Shown here: piece by piece, positions 22,382 to 31,737 of the stretch
Numbering within the stretch: the first letter of the stretch is position 1
Layout of the letters: every line of letters begins with the position of its first letter
From: Amylostereum areolatum
Taxonomy: Eukaryota; Basidiomycota; Agaricomycetes; Russulales; Stereaceae
Length of the DNA stretch: 64,000 bases
Assembly (NCBI GenBank): GCA_012932865.1
Contig: SAXG01000024.1
Coordinates: 186,001-250,000 of the forward strand
Direction: 5' to 3'
Program-made: the position numbers and the translations under genes
The notes under the pieces: generated by a model
Databases searched by the model: none
What the model saw: the letters and a program-made list of their open reading frames with translations, nothing else
What the model was told of the DNA's origin: nothing

Positions 22382-23085
22382 TTACCCCCCCTTTAAGACA
22401 TGCTTTTGCCTGGAGCGCGATGTCATCTGCAAGGGTGGATGCGAGAAAATTGTCAAAGGAGATGCCGAGGGAACACACAGGGCGGGGCACATTTGGATGG
22501 TGCTTGTGGAAGGCGTCAATCATGTCGGTAACCTTTGAGAGCGACGAATGCGGGAGCCAGGTGTTTTCGGAGTTGGGATAGCTGGCCCACTTGACGAGGT
22601 ACTGAATACTTTTCTTGTTACGAGTTGGCTTGGAGTCGACAATGTCTTCAACGTCGTATTCTTCTTCATCGTCAATGAGGTCTGGTGGCGGCTGTTCGTA
22701 ATTTGGCCCATGAGCAGCTGTCTCCTTGTACACAGTGAGCAACGAGGCATGGAAGACTGGATGGATTCACCACGTCTTCAGCAGCTTTAAGCGGTAGTTG
22801 ACTGGGCTGATGACGTCAATGATCTCGAAGGGTCCAAATCGTTTGGCGGCAAGCTTTGCTTTCAGTCTCGTCGTCTTCAGATTCTTGCCTTCTAGCCATA
22901 CTTTGTCTCCAACGGCAAACTGCGTTGATTTGCTGACCGTGTTGCCATTGTAGTGCTTCATCAAGTCTGATGCGAGGGCGAGGCTGGCCTTGATCTCCTG
23001 TCGGACTTCTTCAAGTTGACGGAGGCATTCTTCAACTGCAGGGACCTTTGAGGACGGGTTTACAGACAGGTACATCTTGGGGAGG
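22314..23085 (-). pseudogene. Gy3 pol 3' end (integrase C-terminus and chromodomain)
   Basis: It matches Gy2 14189-14960. It encodes the integrase C-terminal GPFE-type region (near 22850), a TGA at about 22769, and the chromodomain (YDVEDIVDS...YLVKWASYP). It joins the rest of Gy3 pol at 33384 once Gy4 and one GGAGG copy are removed; the uninterrupted site is seen in Gy2 at 14189-14193. Confidence 0.9.
23081..23085. repeat. target-site duplication of Gy4, left copy
   Basis: GGAGG immediately precedes TGTTACAAC. The same five bases follow the Gy4 3' LTR at 33379-33383, and Gy2 has the single unduplicated copy. Confidence 0.95.
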
Positions 23086-23622
23086 TGTTACAACTTGTCC
23101 AAGGTACTTCATTTCCATTGCCTTATTAGGAGGACGTCGCTAAACGACGGATTACGACTGTACCCCAGTTTGTAACCGTCTCAACGACGCGACGACGACA
23201 GTGCCACAGATCGTCACCGTCCCGATGACAGTGCCACAGATCGTCACCGTCTCAACGACACAGCCGCGACGGTGCCACAGTCTCATCCCCGTAGATACTT
23301 GATGCGACCGTCGCTCAATGTACATATGTTTACTCGACCTCCTTTCTTATAAAAGGAGGATCATCGAACGAGCCATTCCTCAGCTCGTTCTCTTTGTAAA
23401 TACAGGACTGTTCTTAATAGAACCTCCTCTTAAAGCACTAAAGAGAATCCTAAGCCAACTAAGTTGATAGACCCGCCTAAGTCTTCCGCGAAGACTTACT
23501 GCTTCGTCTATCGACCTTCACCTTCGTATAACCGAGACGTCTGGATCACCTGATCCCACCTCTCGCGCGTAAGAGTACTGTAGCCTGAGCCGCTTGTCAC
23601 GTGATAAGGACCGTCCTTAACA
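23086..23622 (+). repeat. 5' LTR of Gy4
   Basis: A 537-bp TGTTACAACTT...CCTTAACA repeat with TATAAAAGG at 23348-23356. It lacks ATG downstream of the predicted start. A perfect 8-bp inverted repeat (GAACGAGC / GCTCGTTC, 23365-23390) lies just after the TATA box. Confidence 0.95.
23348..23391 (+). promoter_or_regulatory. Gy4 LTR TATA box and probable self-primer site
   Basis: TATAAAAGG (23348-23356) is followed 34 nt later by AGCTCGTTCT (23382-23391). That site is complementary at 9 of 10 positions to AGAACAAGCT just after the LTR. Spacing matches the Gy2 arrangement. The site also forms one arm of a hairpin with 23365-23372. Confidence 0.5.
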
Positions 23623-23624
23623 CT

Positions 23625-23634
23625 AGAACAAGCT
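23625..23634 (+). other. probable PBS of Gy4
   Basis: AGAACAAGCT begins 2 nt past the LTR, the same offset as the Gy2 PBS, and pairs with 23382-23391 with one A-C mismatch. A tRNA-type TGG start is absent at this position. The mismatch, and a TGGCGC further on at 23662, make this less certain than in Gy2. Confidence 0.45.
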
Positions 23635-24433
23635 CTCCTCTACACTAGCTCACCCTACAGTTTGGCGCAGAGCGTCAAACGAAACACCCACCACGGAGTC
23701 AGCGGAACAACCCGCTGAAAAAAGACCATCAGATTTTGAGATCCCTCAACTCCAATCAAACTGTAGTCGAGACTTCCCTAACGGAAACGAAGATCATCAC
23801 TGGACATTTGACCCCTATCATCTCCTTTTTTACTACGACGGAGCCCTCATCGCGAAAGAAAGCAAAGGGACATACGCATACCAGTGGAACCCACCCATAT
23901 ACAGATACAACCTTCCCCCAGCAGCAGAATACTTCAAAGATAGATCCAAAAGAGAAAAGGAAGACGGAAGCTACGACAATTCACATTGGAAGCGCCCAGA
24001 TTATTCAAGACCTCATATCGGGCCCCTCTCATCAGAAGAACTCTGGAAACACCCGGACGCACAGAAAGTCGAAGAGAAATCTTACACCGGGAATATTAAG
24101 GACTACTGGGAATTTGATCCCGATACCGACACAGCCGATACGACAACCGAACCACAGAACCCTCAAACCGAACTCCAGCATCCTCAAGAACCCGCAACAA
24201 CTACACAGCCTCCAGAGGAAACCTCGCCAGAACCTAAGAGAACTATATCAAACCCCCAAATTAAGTCCAATTCCGGAGGAAGTCGAGAAGGCAGCCCATC
24301 GAGCGCAGCAGAAACGGAAGGACATACAGAGAAATCAACAAGATCTCCATCAGTTAAATCAGACGAAGATATCTTCGGAACCAGAAGAGGAAGACAAGGA
24401 AATCTATTCGGAAGACCTGAGAACGTCACAACA
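23627..24433 (+). other. Gy4 pre-Gag: 269 codons open in the Gag frame, no ATG
   Basis: After TAG 23624-23626 the Gag frame is uninterrupted to the first ATG at 24434. The translation looks like real protein: an aromatic block at about 23790-23960 (H-H-W-T-F-D-P-Y, Y-A-Y-Q-W-N-P-P, Y-F-K-D-R), then an acidic Pro/Thr/Glu linker. There is no ATG in any frame from the predicted transcript start (23382) to 24434. Initiation may use a near-cognate codon, or the leader may have another function that excludes ATG. An alternative frame open at 23736-24581 is low in aromatics and is not continuous with Gag. Confidence 0.6.
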
Positions 24434-25753
24434 ATGGGAGACGCCACCACCTCGATACCCAACCCCGCCACCACACTTAGCAATGTCCCCCCTGGAGAGA
24501 CTAATGTACCGCGCCAGACGCCTGCAACTCCAACACCAGCCGATCCCGCAAAACCGAGACATGAGACTCGATTCTCCCTAGGACTTGGCATGGTCGACCC
24601 AATAGGATGGAGAACGCTATCACCACCATCACCATCACTTTCCAACCAATCAATAGATAACAAGAAAGGAAAAGAAGTCAGAGACTACGTCTTCGGAAGA
24701 GGAGCAACCGCGGATCTTCCGAAAGAATCGAAGCACCCACCAGGGAATTCCCCACCAGGAGGAACAGGCACAATCGGATCGAAACCCGATGATAAGGACA
24801 AAAGATTCAAACTAAACGCACTGGGAGTATACGACGGAAGAGATCGAGCGAAAGCAGCAAAGTTCATAGAACAATGCGTACTTCGCTTCATAGCCTTTCC
24901 CAACGCGTATGCAGCCAACATGCGTAAGATAACCTTTGTACTCTCGCATCTCACCGATGGACCAGCCCTCCACTGGGCATCCCTCTTAATAAGTAAGATC
25001 GATAAGATACGAGATCGTGGTCTAGATCCAGAAGTATACCTCACATGGACGGCATTCCGCGACTACTTCTTAGAGACCTTCGGAGAAATAGACCCAGGAA
25101 GAGACGCTAGATTCAATATACAGCGCCTAGAACAAGGGACTATGGAAACCAAAGATTATATTACAATCTTCAGGGACTACGCCATGGAAGCAGGCTACGA
25201 TCATAAGGCGCTGATCGACCAATTCAAGAGAGGACTGCGCAATGATATCGTGGTCGAGATCCTCAAGAGAGACCACATCTCGAACGATATTGATGAATGG
25301 TACGAACTCGCATTACGCATTGACAATAACTGGCGAGAAGCGCAAGCATTCCAACGACATTATACGAGACCAATGAACCCGACGAGCGATCTCACCCTCC
25401 TATACAAGAAACCACAGACGTACGTTCCATTCCGAAGAGGAAACGGAAATAAAGGGAATGTTACCACCGCCAGGACCGCTCAGACCGGAAACAATAACCG
25501 AAACTTCAGACGCCTTACCCCGCAAGAACGTACCGAACTCCAGAAATCAGGATCATGCTTCTATTGCCGGAAGCCAGGACACATCTCCAGGAACTGCCCA
25601 GAGAAACGTACCCAAACAACGATCAATGCACGAACGACGAATCTAACAGAAGAAGAATTCCCGATTGATCAGATCACCAAGCTTGTGAACAAGATGGACA
25701 GTGAAACGTTCGCGCGCACTGCCAACATGTTCAAAGACAATCAGGGTTTTTGA
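24434..25753 (+). CDS. gag: Gy4 Gag
   Basis: 439 codons from the first ATG on the predicted transcript. N-terminal Pro/Ser-rich region to about 110; capsid domain about 125-300 (L-G-V-Y-D-G-R, W-T-A-F-R-D-Y-F, D-Y-I-T-I-F-R-D-Y); one CCHC knuckle CFYCRKPGHISRNC from Cys375. It packages genomic RNA in virus-like particles. The frame is undamaged and probably extends upstream without ATG. It ends at TGA 25751-25753, directly after a GGGTTTT slippery heptamer. Confidence 0.92.
   Translation: MGDATTSIPNPATTLSNVPPGETNVPRQTPATPTPADPAKPRHETRFSLGLGMVDPIGWRTLSPPSPSLSNQSIDNKKGKEVRDYVFGRGATADLPKESKHPPGNSPPGGTGTIGSKPDDKDKRFKLNALGVYDGRDRAKAAKFIEQCVLRFIAFPNAYAANMRKITFVLSHLTDGPALHWASLLISKIDKIRDRGLDPEVYLTWTAFRDYFLETFGEIDPGRDARFNIQRLEQGTMETKDYITIFRDYAMEAGYDHKALIDQFKRGLRNDIVVEILKRDHISNDIDEWYELALRIDNNWREAQAFQRHYTRPMNPTSDLTLLYKKPQTYVPFRRGNGNKGNVTTARTAQTGNNNRNFRRLTPQERTELQKSGSCFYCRKPGHISRNCPEKRTQTTINARTTNLTEEEFPIDQITKLVNKMDSETFARTANMFKDNQGF
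25744..25750 (+). promoter_or_regulatory. -1 ribosomal frameshift heptamer (gag-pol, Gy4)
   Basis: G GGT TTT in the Gag frame fits the X XXY YYZ rule and is followed at once by the Gag TGA. Pol lies in the -1 frame. After a slip the frame reads 19 codons to a TGA at 25807-25809, beyond which the same frame is pol; that stop is probably a recent mutation. Gy2, Gy3 and Gy7 have GGATTTT at the same place. Confidence 0.65.
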
Positions 25754-25848
25754 ATCGTCCTTCAAACGCGGCTGTTGAAAGGACACAGACAATGAACTTT
25801 TCAAGTTGATCTTCTGTACAGGATACAGAGGATGACGTAAATAGAACA

Positions 25849-28800
25849 GTGTATATAAGGTCATACCAAGACGGAGCAACACACGCTCCATCAATTCATA
25901 TACCTGTTACGTTTCATGGAAAGTTCCATAAAGCCGCCGCAAAGGCACTGCTAGATAGCGGAGCAAGCAGCACCCTGATCCATCCAGATTTCGTACGAAA
26001 ACACAAGATGAATCTGATCCAACTGAAGAAGCCAATACCGATATACAACGTTGATGGATCTCGGAACACTCTAGGAGAGATCAAACAGAAAGTATACCTT
26101 CCAATGACGATAGAAGGGATCAAAGGAGAAATTCACCGCGAAAGCCTAGGACTATTCGTCACAGCCCTAGGAGGAGACGAAGTAATCTTAGGAACCCCTT
26201 GGCTTAAAAAACACAACCCTAGCATCGATTGGAGAAAGAGACAGATTACACTACAGACATGTCCAGGTACGTGCTCCACCACGAGTAAAACAATGATCGT
26301 CCAAGGAAAAGACGAACCCTTCCTACCATCATTCGAAGAACAGAAGATCAACCATCACGCAACGATAGAAGAACAAGAAGACCCCGAGTTCAACTCCGAT
26401 CTCGCCGATATCAAGATAGTCAGAACGTTCCATGGAAAGACTGACGTAGAAACAATGCCGATTGCAGAAGAAACAAACGAACCCGGTATTTGGATAACAG
26501 CAAGAGCAACCAAGGCACAAGAACTCGCAGAAAGAGCGGCCATAGGAGAGAAGAAGAAGACACTCGATGAGATGATTCCGTCTAGTTACAAACAGTATCA
26601 GAAGGTATTCGAAAAGAAAGCGTCGGAACGCTTTCCAATCAGCAGACCTTGGGATCACGCGATAGACCTGACTGAAGGATGGAAACCTCGGAATTGTAAA
26701 GTGTACCCAATGACGGTACCGGAACGGAAGGAACTGGACACATTCATAGATGAACATCTACGAAAAGGGTACATCCGAGAATCAAAATCAGAGATATCAT
26801 CGCCCTTCTTCTTTATCAAGAAGAAAGATGGATCTCTTCGACCAGTACAGGACTATCGCTATCTTAACTCTATCACGGTCAAAAATGAATACCCGATACC
26901 GCTCATCTCAGATCTCATCGACAAATTAAAAGGCGCTAAGATCTTCTCAAAGCTCGATCTCCGATGGGGATACAACAATGTTCGGATCAAAGAAGGAGAT
27001 CAATGGAAAGCTGCGTTCAAAACAAACAGAGGCCTTTTTGAACCAATGGTAATGTTCTTCGGACTAACCAACTCACCCGCAACATTCCAAGCAATGATGA
27101 ACGCACTATTCAAAGAATTAATAGACACAGGAAAAGTGGTGGTCTATATGGATGACATATTGATATTTACAGAAACACTCGACGAACATAGGAAACTGAT
27201 GAAAGAAGCCCTCCAACTTCTAGAACGGAACGATCTATTCCTGAAACCAGAAAAGTGCTTCTTCGAACAACCATCGATCAAATACCTAGGCGTGATAATC
27301 ACGCACAACAAGGTACAGATGGACCCGGTCAAAGTCCAAGGGCTAGCCGAATGGCCCACACCGAGGAAAGTAAAAGAAGTCCAATCATTCCTCGGATTTG
27401 GAAATTTCTATCGACGCTTCATCAAAGACTATTCTAAGATCGCCAGACCCCTATTCCAGCTCACAAAGAAAGACCACGAATGGAACTGGACGACCGAATG
27501 TGAACGTACCTTCGAAAGACTGAAACAAGAATTCACATCGTCCCCAATCTTAATCATGCCTGATGAAAACAAACCATTCCGCATAGAAAGTGACACCTCT
27601 GATTTTGCGTACGGAGCTATCCTATCACAGCCAGATGAGATCGAAAGATGGCATCCGGTCGCGTACCTATCCAAATCACTGTCTCCCGCAGAACAGAATT
27701 ACGAGATATACGACAAAGAACTCTTAGGAGTAGTGAAAGCCTTAGAACACTGGCGACATTATCTAGAAGGAGCGAACCACAAAGTCGAAATCTGGACAGA
27801 TCATAAAAATCTAGAATATTTCACAACGGCTCAGAAACTCAATCGACGACAAGCACGATGGAGCTTGTACCTGTCCCGTTTCGACTACACCTTGGTACAC
27901 AAACCAGGAAGTACAAACAAAGCAGATGGACTTTCTAGAAGACCAGATCATAAGGAAGACATTCCAGACAACGACGACCGCATCCTACTCCACCCTTCGG
28001 TTTTCAGGGCTAGAGCCACCGGAAGGGGAACAGTCGAAGCAGTCGGAGACAAAGAACTCCTCAAAGAACTAAGAAACTTCTCACACCTAGACGATGAAGT
28101 TTGGACAGCGTTAGATACGATCAAAAGATCGGGACCACGCACCCTCGCAAAAGGAATCGAAGATTGGAACTTCGAGAACGATCTGATCATCAGAAAAGGA
28201 AAGATCTATGTGCCACAGAATCTCGAACTTAGACGCATGATCCTAAAATCACATCATGATCTGGAAACAATTGGACATCCAGGTGAAATGAAAACTCTGG
28301 AGCTGGTACAAAGAAACTTTTGGTGGCCAAAGATGATTTCCTTCGTAAAAGGCTATGTTCAAGGATGCCCCGTATGTCAATCAACGAAGAACGTCACGCA
28401 TCCGGCAAAACACCCATTACAACCTACGGAAATACCAGAACGACCATGGGAAACAATTACATCAGATTTCATTACGGATCTTCCGATCTCCAATGGATTT
28501 GATTCGATCAACGTAGTCGTCGACAAGTTCACCAAAACCGCAGTATTCACACCGTGCCTAAAGACGATCAACGCAGAAGAAACGGCGGATCTTCTGATCG
28601 ACAACGTATACAGACGATTCGGACTATGGAAAAGAATGATATCAGACAGAGGCCCTCAATTCGCATCCAAAGTATTCCAATCGATTTGTGAAAGCCTCGG
28701 GATTATCTCGTCACTCAGTACAGCGTATCATCCCCAAACAGATGGCGAGACAGAAAGAGTGAATCAAGAATTAGAACAATATCTTCGAGCGTTCTGCAAT

Positions 28801-29637
28801 GGAGATCAAACAAATTGGGCAAAACTGTTACCGAAAGCGGAATTCGCACACAATATACGACAACATTCAGCCACGAAAACCTCCCCATTTGAACTCCTAC
28901 ACGGATACCAACCGGTGTTTAACCCGGCAATACCAACCGATCCACGGATACCAACGGCCGAAGAAAGAATAAAGAACTTTAAGAACGCGTGGGACAACGC
29001 AGAAGCAAGCCTAGAAATAGCGGCTAAATTGATGAAGATGCAGCATGACCAAACCTTCACGCTAAGAGATCAACTCAAACAGGGCGACCAAGTATGGTTA
29101 GATGGGAAAAACCTTAACACGGTATACCCGAAAACCAAACTAGCACCGAAACGATTCGGCCCGTTCAAAATTGAAAAAGTAATAGGACCAGTAACCTATC
29201 GCTTAGAATTACCGGCGAAGTGGAAAATACATCCGGTATTTCACGCGGCACTATTAATTCCGTTCAAAGAAACAGAACAATATGGAGAAGCTTACGAAAA
29301 ACCGCCTCCGGAACTAGTAAACGATGAAGAACTCTATGAACTAGAAACAATAATAGCCTCGAAACTAGACAAACGATATTCCGAACCATTACATTATTTC
29401 GTAAAATGGAAAGGCTACCCAGATTCCGGTAACACATGGGAACCAGCATCTAATCTCGAAGGATCAAAAGATGTGATCGCAGAGTTCCATCGAAATAACC
29501 CCAAGGCACCGAAGTTGCCACCACAGCCAATCAGAGATACCAACACAGAAGCCACTGATCGTGACGAAACCGACGCAACACAGCAAGAACAAAGACCAAC
29601 GAGACGAAAGAAACGCAAGACGAAAGTAAGACATTAG
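25849..29637 (+). CDS. pol: Gy4 Pol: protease, RT, RNase H, integrase, chromodomain
   Basis: A 1262-codon uninterrupted frame. Protease LLDSGASS with Asp36; RT with the first catalytic Asp370 (KLDLRWGYNN) and YMDD at 433-436; RNase H Asp near 580; integrase zinc-binding C-P-V-C near 840; core with SDFITDLP, ISDRGPQ and TDGETER (DD35E); chromodomain about 1160-1220 (Y-E-L-E-T-I-I, Y-F-V-K-W-K-G-Y-P), which in chromoviruses steers integration to heterochromatin marks. All key catalytic residues are present. The first codon given here is GTG; the protein is expected as a Gag-Pol frameshift product, but TGA 25807-25809 lies between the shift site and this frame. Sense-strand codons are A-rich (AGA, GGA, ATA). 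Confidence 0.93.
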   Translation: MYIRSYQDGATHAPSIHIPVTFHGKFHKAAAKALLDSGASSTLIHPDFVRKHKMNLIQLKKPIPIYNVDGSRNTLGEIKQKVYLPMTIEGIKGEIHRESLGLFVTALGGDEVILGTPWLKKHNPSIDWRKRQITLQTCPGTCSTTSKTMIVQGKDEPFLPSFEEQKINHHATIEEQEDPEFNSDLADIKIVRTFHGKTDVETMPIAEETNEPGIWITARATKAQELAERAAIGEKKKTLDEMIPSSYKQYQKVFEKKASERFPISRPWDHAIDLTEGWKPRNCKVYPMTVPERKELDTFIDEHLRKGYIRESKSEISSPFFFIKKKDGSLRPVQDYRYLNSITVKNEYPIPLISDLIDKLKGAKIFSKLDLRWGYNNVRIKEGDQWKAAFKTNRGLFEPMVMFFGLTNSPATFQAMMNALFKELIDTGKVVVYMDDILIFTETLDEHRKLMKEALQLLERNDLFLKPEKCFFEQPSIKYLGVIITHNKVQMDPVKVQGLAEWPTPRKVKEVQSFLGFGNFYRRFIKDYSKIARPLFQLTKKDHEWNWTTECERTFERLKQEFTSSPILIMPDENKPFRIESDTSDFAYGAILSQPDEIERWHPVAYLSKSLSPAEQNYEIYDKELLGVVKALEHWRHYLEGANHKVEIWTDHKNLEYFTTAQKLNRRQARWSLYLSRFDYTLVHKPGSTNKADGLSRRPDHKEDIPDNDDRILLHPSVFRARATGRGTVEAVGDKELLKELRNFSHLDDEVWTALDTIKRSGPRTLAKGIEDWNFENDLIIRKGKIYVPQNLELRRMILKSHHDLETIGHPGEMKTLELVQRNFWWPKMISFVKGYVQGCPVCQSTKNVTHPAKHPLQPTEIPERPWETITSDFITDLPISNGFDSINVVVDKFTKTAVFTPCLKTINAEETADLLIDNVYRRFGLWKRMISDRGPQFASKVFQSICESLGIISSLSTAYHPQTDGETERVNQELEQYLRAFCNGDQTNWAKLLPKAEFAHNIRQHSATKTSPFELLHGYQPVFNPAIPTDPRIPTAEERIKNFKNAWDNAEASLEIAAKLMKMQHDQTFTLRDQLKQGDQVWLDGKNLNTVYPKTKLAPKRFGPFKIEKVIGPVTYRLELPAKWKIHPVFHAALLIPFKETEQYGEAYEKPPPELVNDEELYELETIIASKLDKRYSEPLHYFVKWKGYPDSGNTWEPASNLEGSKDVIAEFHRNNPKAPKLPPQPIRDTNTEATDRDETDATQQEQRPTRRKKRKTKVRH

Positions 29638-29674
29638 TGAGACTCAATGGCATTCAGGCGAATGCACTGCCAAC

Positions 29675-29690
29675 AAGGGGGGGATAAAAA
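29675..29690 (+). other. polypurine-like tract after Gy4 pol
   Basis: AAGGGGGGGATAAAAA lies 37 bp past the pol stop. In related elements such a tract directly precedes the 3' LTR. Here the LTR is 3.15 kb further on and has its own tract (32827-32840, AGAGAGGGGGATAG). It may be the ancestral PPT left behind when the accessory region was gained, a second plus-strand priming site, or a TATA-like element for the next gene. Confidence 0.45.
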
Positions 29691-29780
29691 CCCTACGGGT
29701 TCAACAAGACAGATCACCAATGTCCACCACCCCAAACGCAGCCAACACTTCCTCCACCAATCCGATCGTCTCATCTAGCA

Positions 29781-31737
29781 ATGTCGACCACCTCCACCTC
29801 GTCTGCAACCGAATTCACCACTCTCAACAGGAACGCGCCCTCTGCGGAGACTGCTTCATCGCTCGATCAGCAGCAATCCTTGCAATTAAGTCAGTACCTT
29901 CTCCGCCTGGGTCAGGACCAGACGGAAGAACAGACGGAAGAGCAAGGGGTAAGCCGCTTAGAAGCACACAGAAGAACCCTAACTGAAGCACCCGGATTCC
30001 TCACAGGTGCTAATGCAATCCCCGTGGCCCGGAGCAACGGAAGTCCCAACACCCGATTCCCCGATACTCGAGAATCAAATAGCCCACATGATATCCGGAG
30101 TAGCGATCGAGCAGGCCAGGCAGCGGATCAACGACCTCAGGAGGGAGTCGGCCGACGTCCAGGGCATCCTGGAAGACCACAACAAGATGCTCGACGAAGA
30201 ACTCCACCAGCTGGACTTGAGGTACCTGACGCTCTCGACCGATATGGAGGAACGAGAGGTCAAGCTCCTTCGACGATTCAGGAAGCTAGCGCAGCGGCTA
30301 TACTCAACGTCGCAGAACTCCGAAAGTTCCTCACTGAAGTCGGACTCCGAGTCAACTGGCTCAACTGGGAAAGACATACCTTCCGTGCCGCCTACGAAGG
30401 AGAAATCCTCCGAAGACGAATGGAAACTACCGGAGTTCCCCATATGTCGTCACGCGAAGGCCCCGACATCGACCTCATCTTCCATGGACATCACATCTCC
30501 CCGGGCTATACTGTTCGACCCGATCCCATCGCATCCGCCCTCACCAGACCCCCGTTCCTTCCTAACGCCCCTCCACGACCCGTCACCGCCCCCACGCCAC
30601 CAGGATCCTTACCCATCCCCGGCATCACCCAGATTAACCCCGTCCAGCCTCCCGTCGCTAGAAACGGATTACCCGGAGAGCAGTTCAGACAGCCCCTGCC
30701 AAGAGAGCTATCGGGACAGTCCCTGGTCCTTCCAGAGCCCGGACAACCGACCGGACGACCGGCCAGCAGTCCGTGACCGATACCTAGGACACCTCCTCGG
30801 CTGCCCGCCGTGCCTAGACCGCCAACTCCATTCCCACTATCTGCTAGCGACGCTCCCATGCCGTGGCACGGAAACCCCGCCCCCTATCCCTCATTCCTAC
30901 GTCCGCACCCCGACCACGCTCGAGATCCCGTCACCCAGGATCCCCGAGTCACCGCACAGCGACGTAAACATGATTCTGTCGACCCCGACGGAAGACCATT
31001 CAAGCGGATCAGAGAGTTCAGACTCCCCGATGTATCGGGTGAGGAAGAACTTCAAGGAACTCAAGAAGATAGTCAATCGGATGATGGAAGACCGCGCTCG
31101 CCGGAGACAGGAACTCAACCTAACGGACGAGTCGGACAGTTCAGCGGACGAATCGGACAGCTCGGCGAACAAATCGGAGAAGGACGACAGGACGAAGGAA
31201 GTAGCCGAGAATCCCTCGGACCCATGGAGCGACGAACCAACCACGTGGACGCAAGAGAAGTGGGACGCGATTCCCTCGAAGCCGCGGAAACGCTGCTGGA
31301 AATGCGGCAAGCGAGGCCATCTCCGCCGAGATTGTCCCCGTCGCAAGGGCGCTCCCCCTCACTTCCCCCAATCTCAGTCCTGCTATCCCCTCCGACCACA
31401 GACTCCTCTTCCTCACCCTCGCCCGGACCGTCCGGATATCAGTTACGGTCCAGGAACACTGATGTCCCACCCCCACCTCCGACGTACCGACGCTACCGCC
31501 CGCGCCCACAGGCAGCTTCTGGGATTCCTCACGCGACGCGAGAGCCTGACGCATGAAGCCGCCCAACACGCCACTGAGCAGTGGCTGTATTGGGAGGACG
31601 CAATGCTCCGCACTCAACGAGAACCCCCCTCACGCTTCAATCACTCCTGGCGCGTCGACGATCTCTTCTGGAAGGAAGCAGATTGGGACTTGCAGGAAGC
31701 GGAGGAGTCGAAGGATCACTGGCCGGAACCCTGGTAA
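29781..31737 (+). CDS. Gy4 accessory gene: spliced coiled-coil / CCHC zinc-knuckle protein
   Basis: Proposed join(29781..29948,30007..31737), 632 residues. The intron 29949-30006 (58 bp) has GTAAGC, a CTAAC branch site 24 nt from the end and CACAG. Exon 1 (56 codons, Gln/Glu-rich) joins in phase to the long second frame. Features: coiled coil about 75-150 (heptads over RINDLRRE...REVKLLRRF), Ser/Pro-rich middle, a second helical basic region about 420-450, CCHC knuckle C-x2-C-x4-H-x4-C near 485-498, then a C-terminal domain with W-L-Y-W-E and E-A-D-W-D. No catalytic motif is seen; RNA binding is inferred from the knuckle. A second frame is also open for most of this length: an ATG at 29720 would enter it after splicing. 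I recognise no family. Confidence 0.6.

Noticed and set aside
23662..23676. TGGCGC as a tRNA-type PBS in Gy4
   Set aside because: It lies 40 nt past the LTR end, too far for a usual PBS; the site at 23625 fits the Gy2 geometry better.
23736..24581. 281-codon frame in the Gy4 leader, overlapping gag
   Set aside because: It has no ATG, is poor in aromatic residues and ends inside gag. The Gag frame across the same DNA is open throughout, continuous with Gag and far more protein-like.
30810..31556. 248-codon frame overlapping the Gy4 zinc-knuckle gene
   Set aside because: Not annotated as a gene. The spliced frame carries the coiled coil and zinc knuckle; this frame is Pro/Ser/Arg-rich without motifs, and a TGA at 30774 precedes it. 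Kept only as a possible overprint in the findings.
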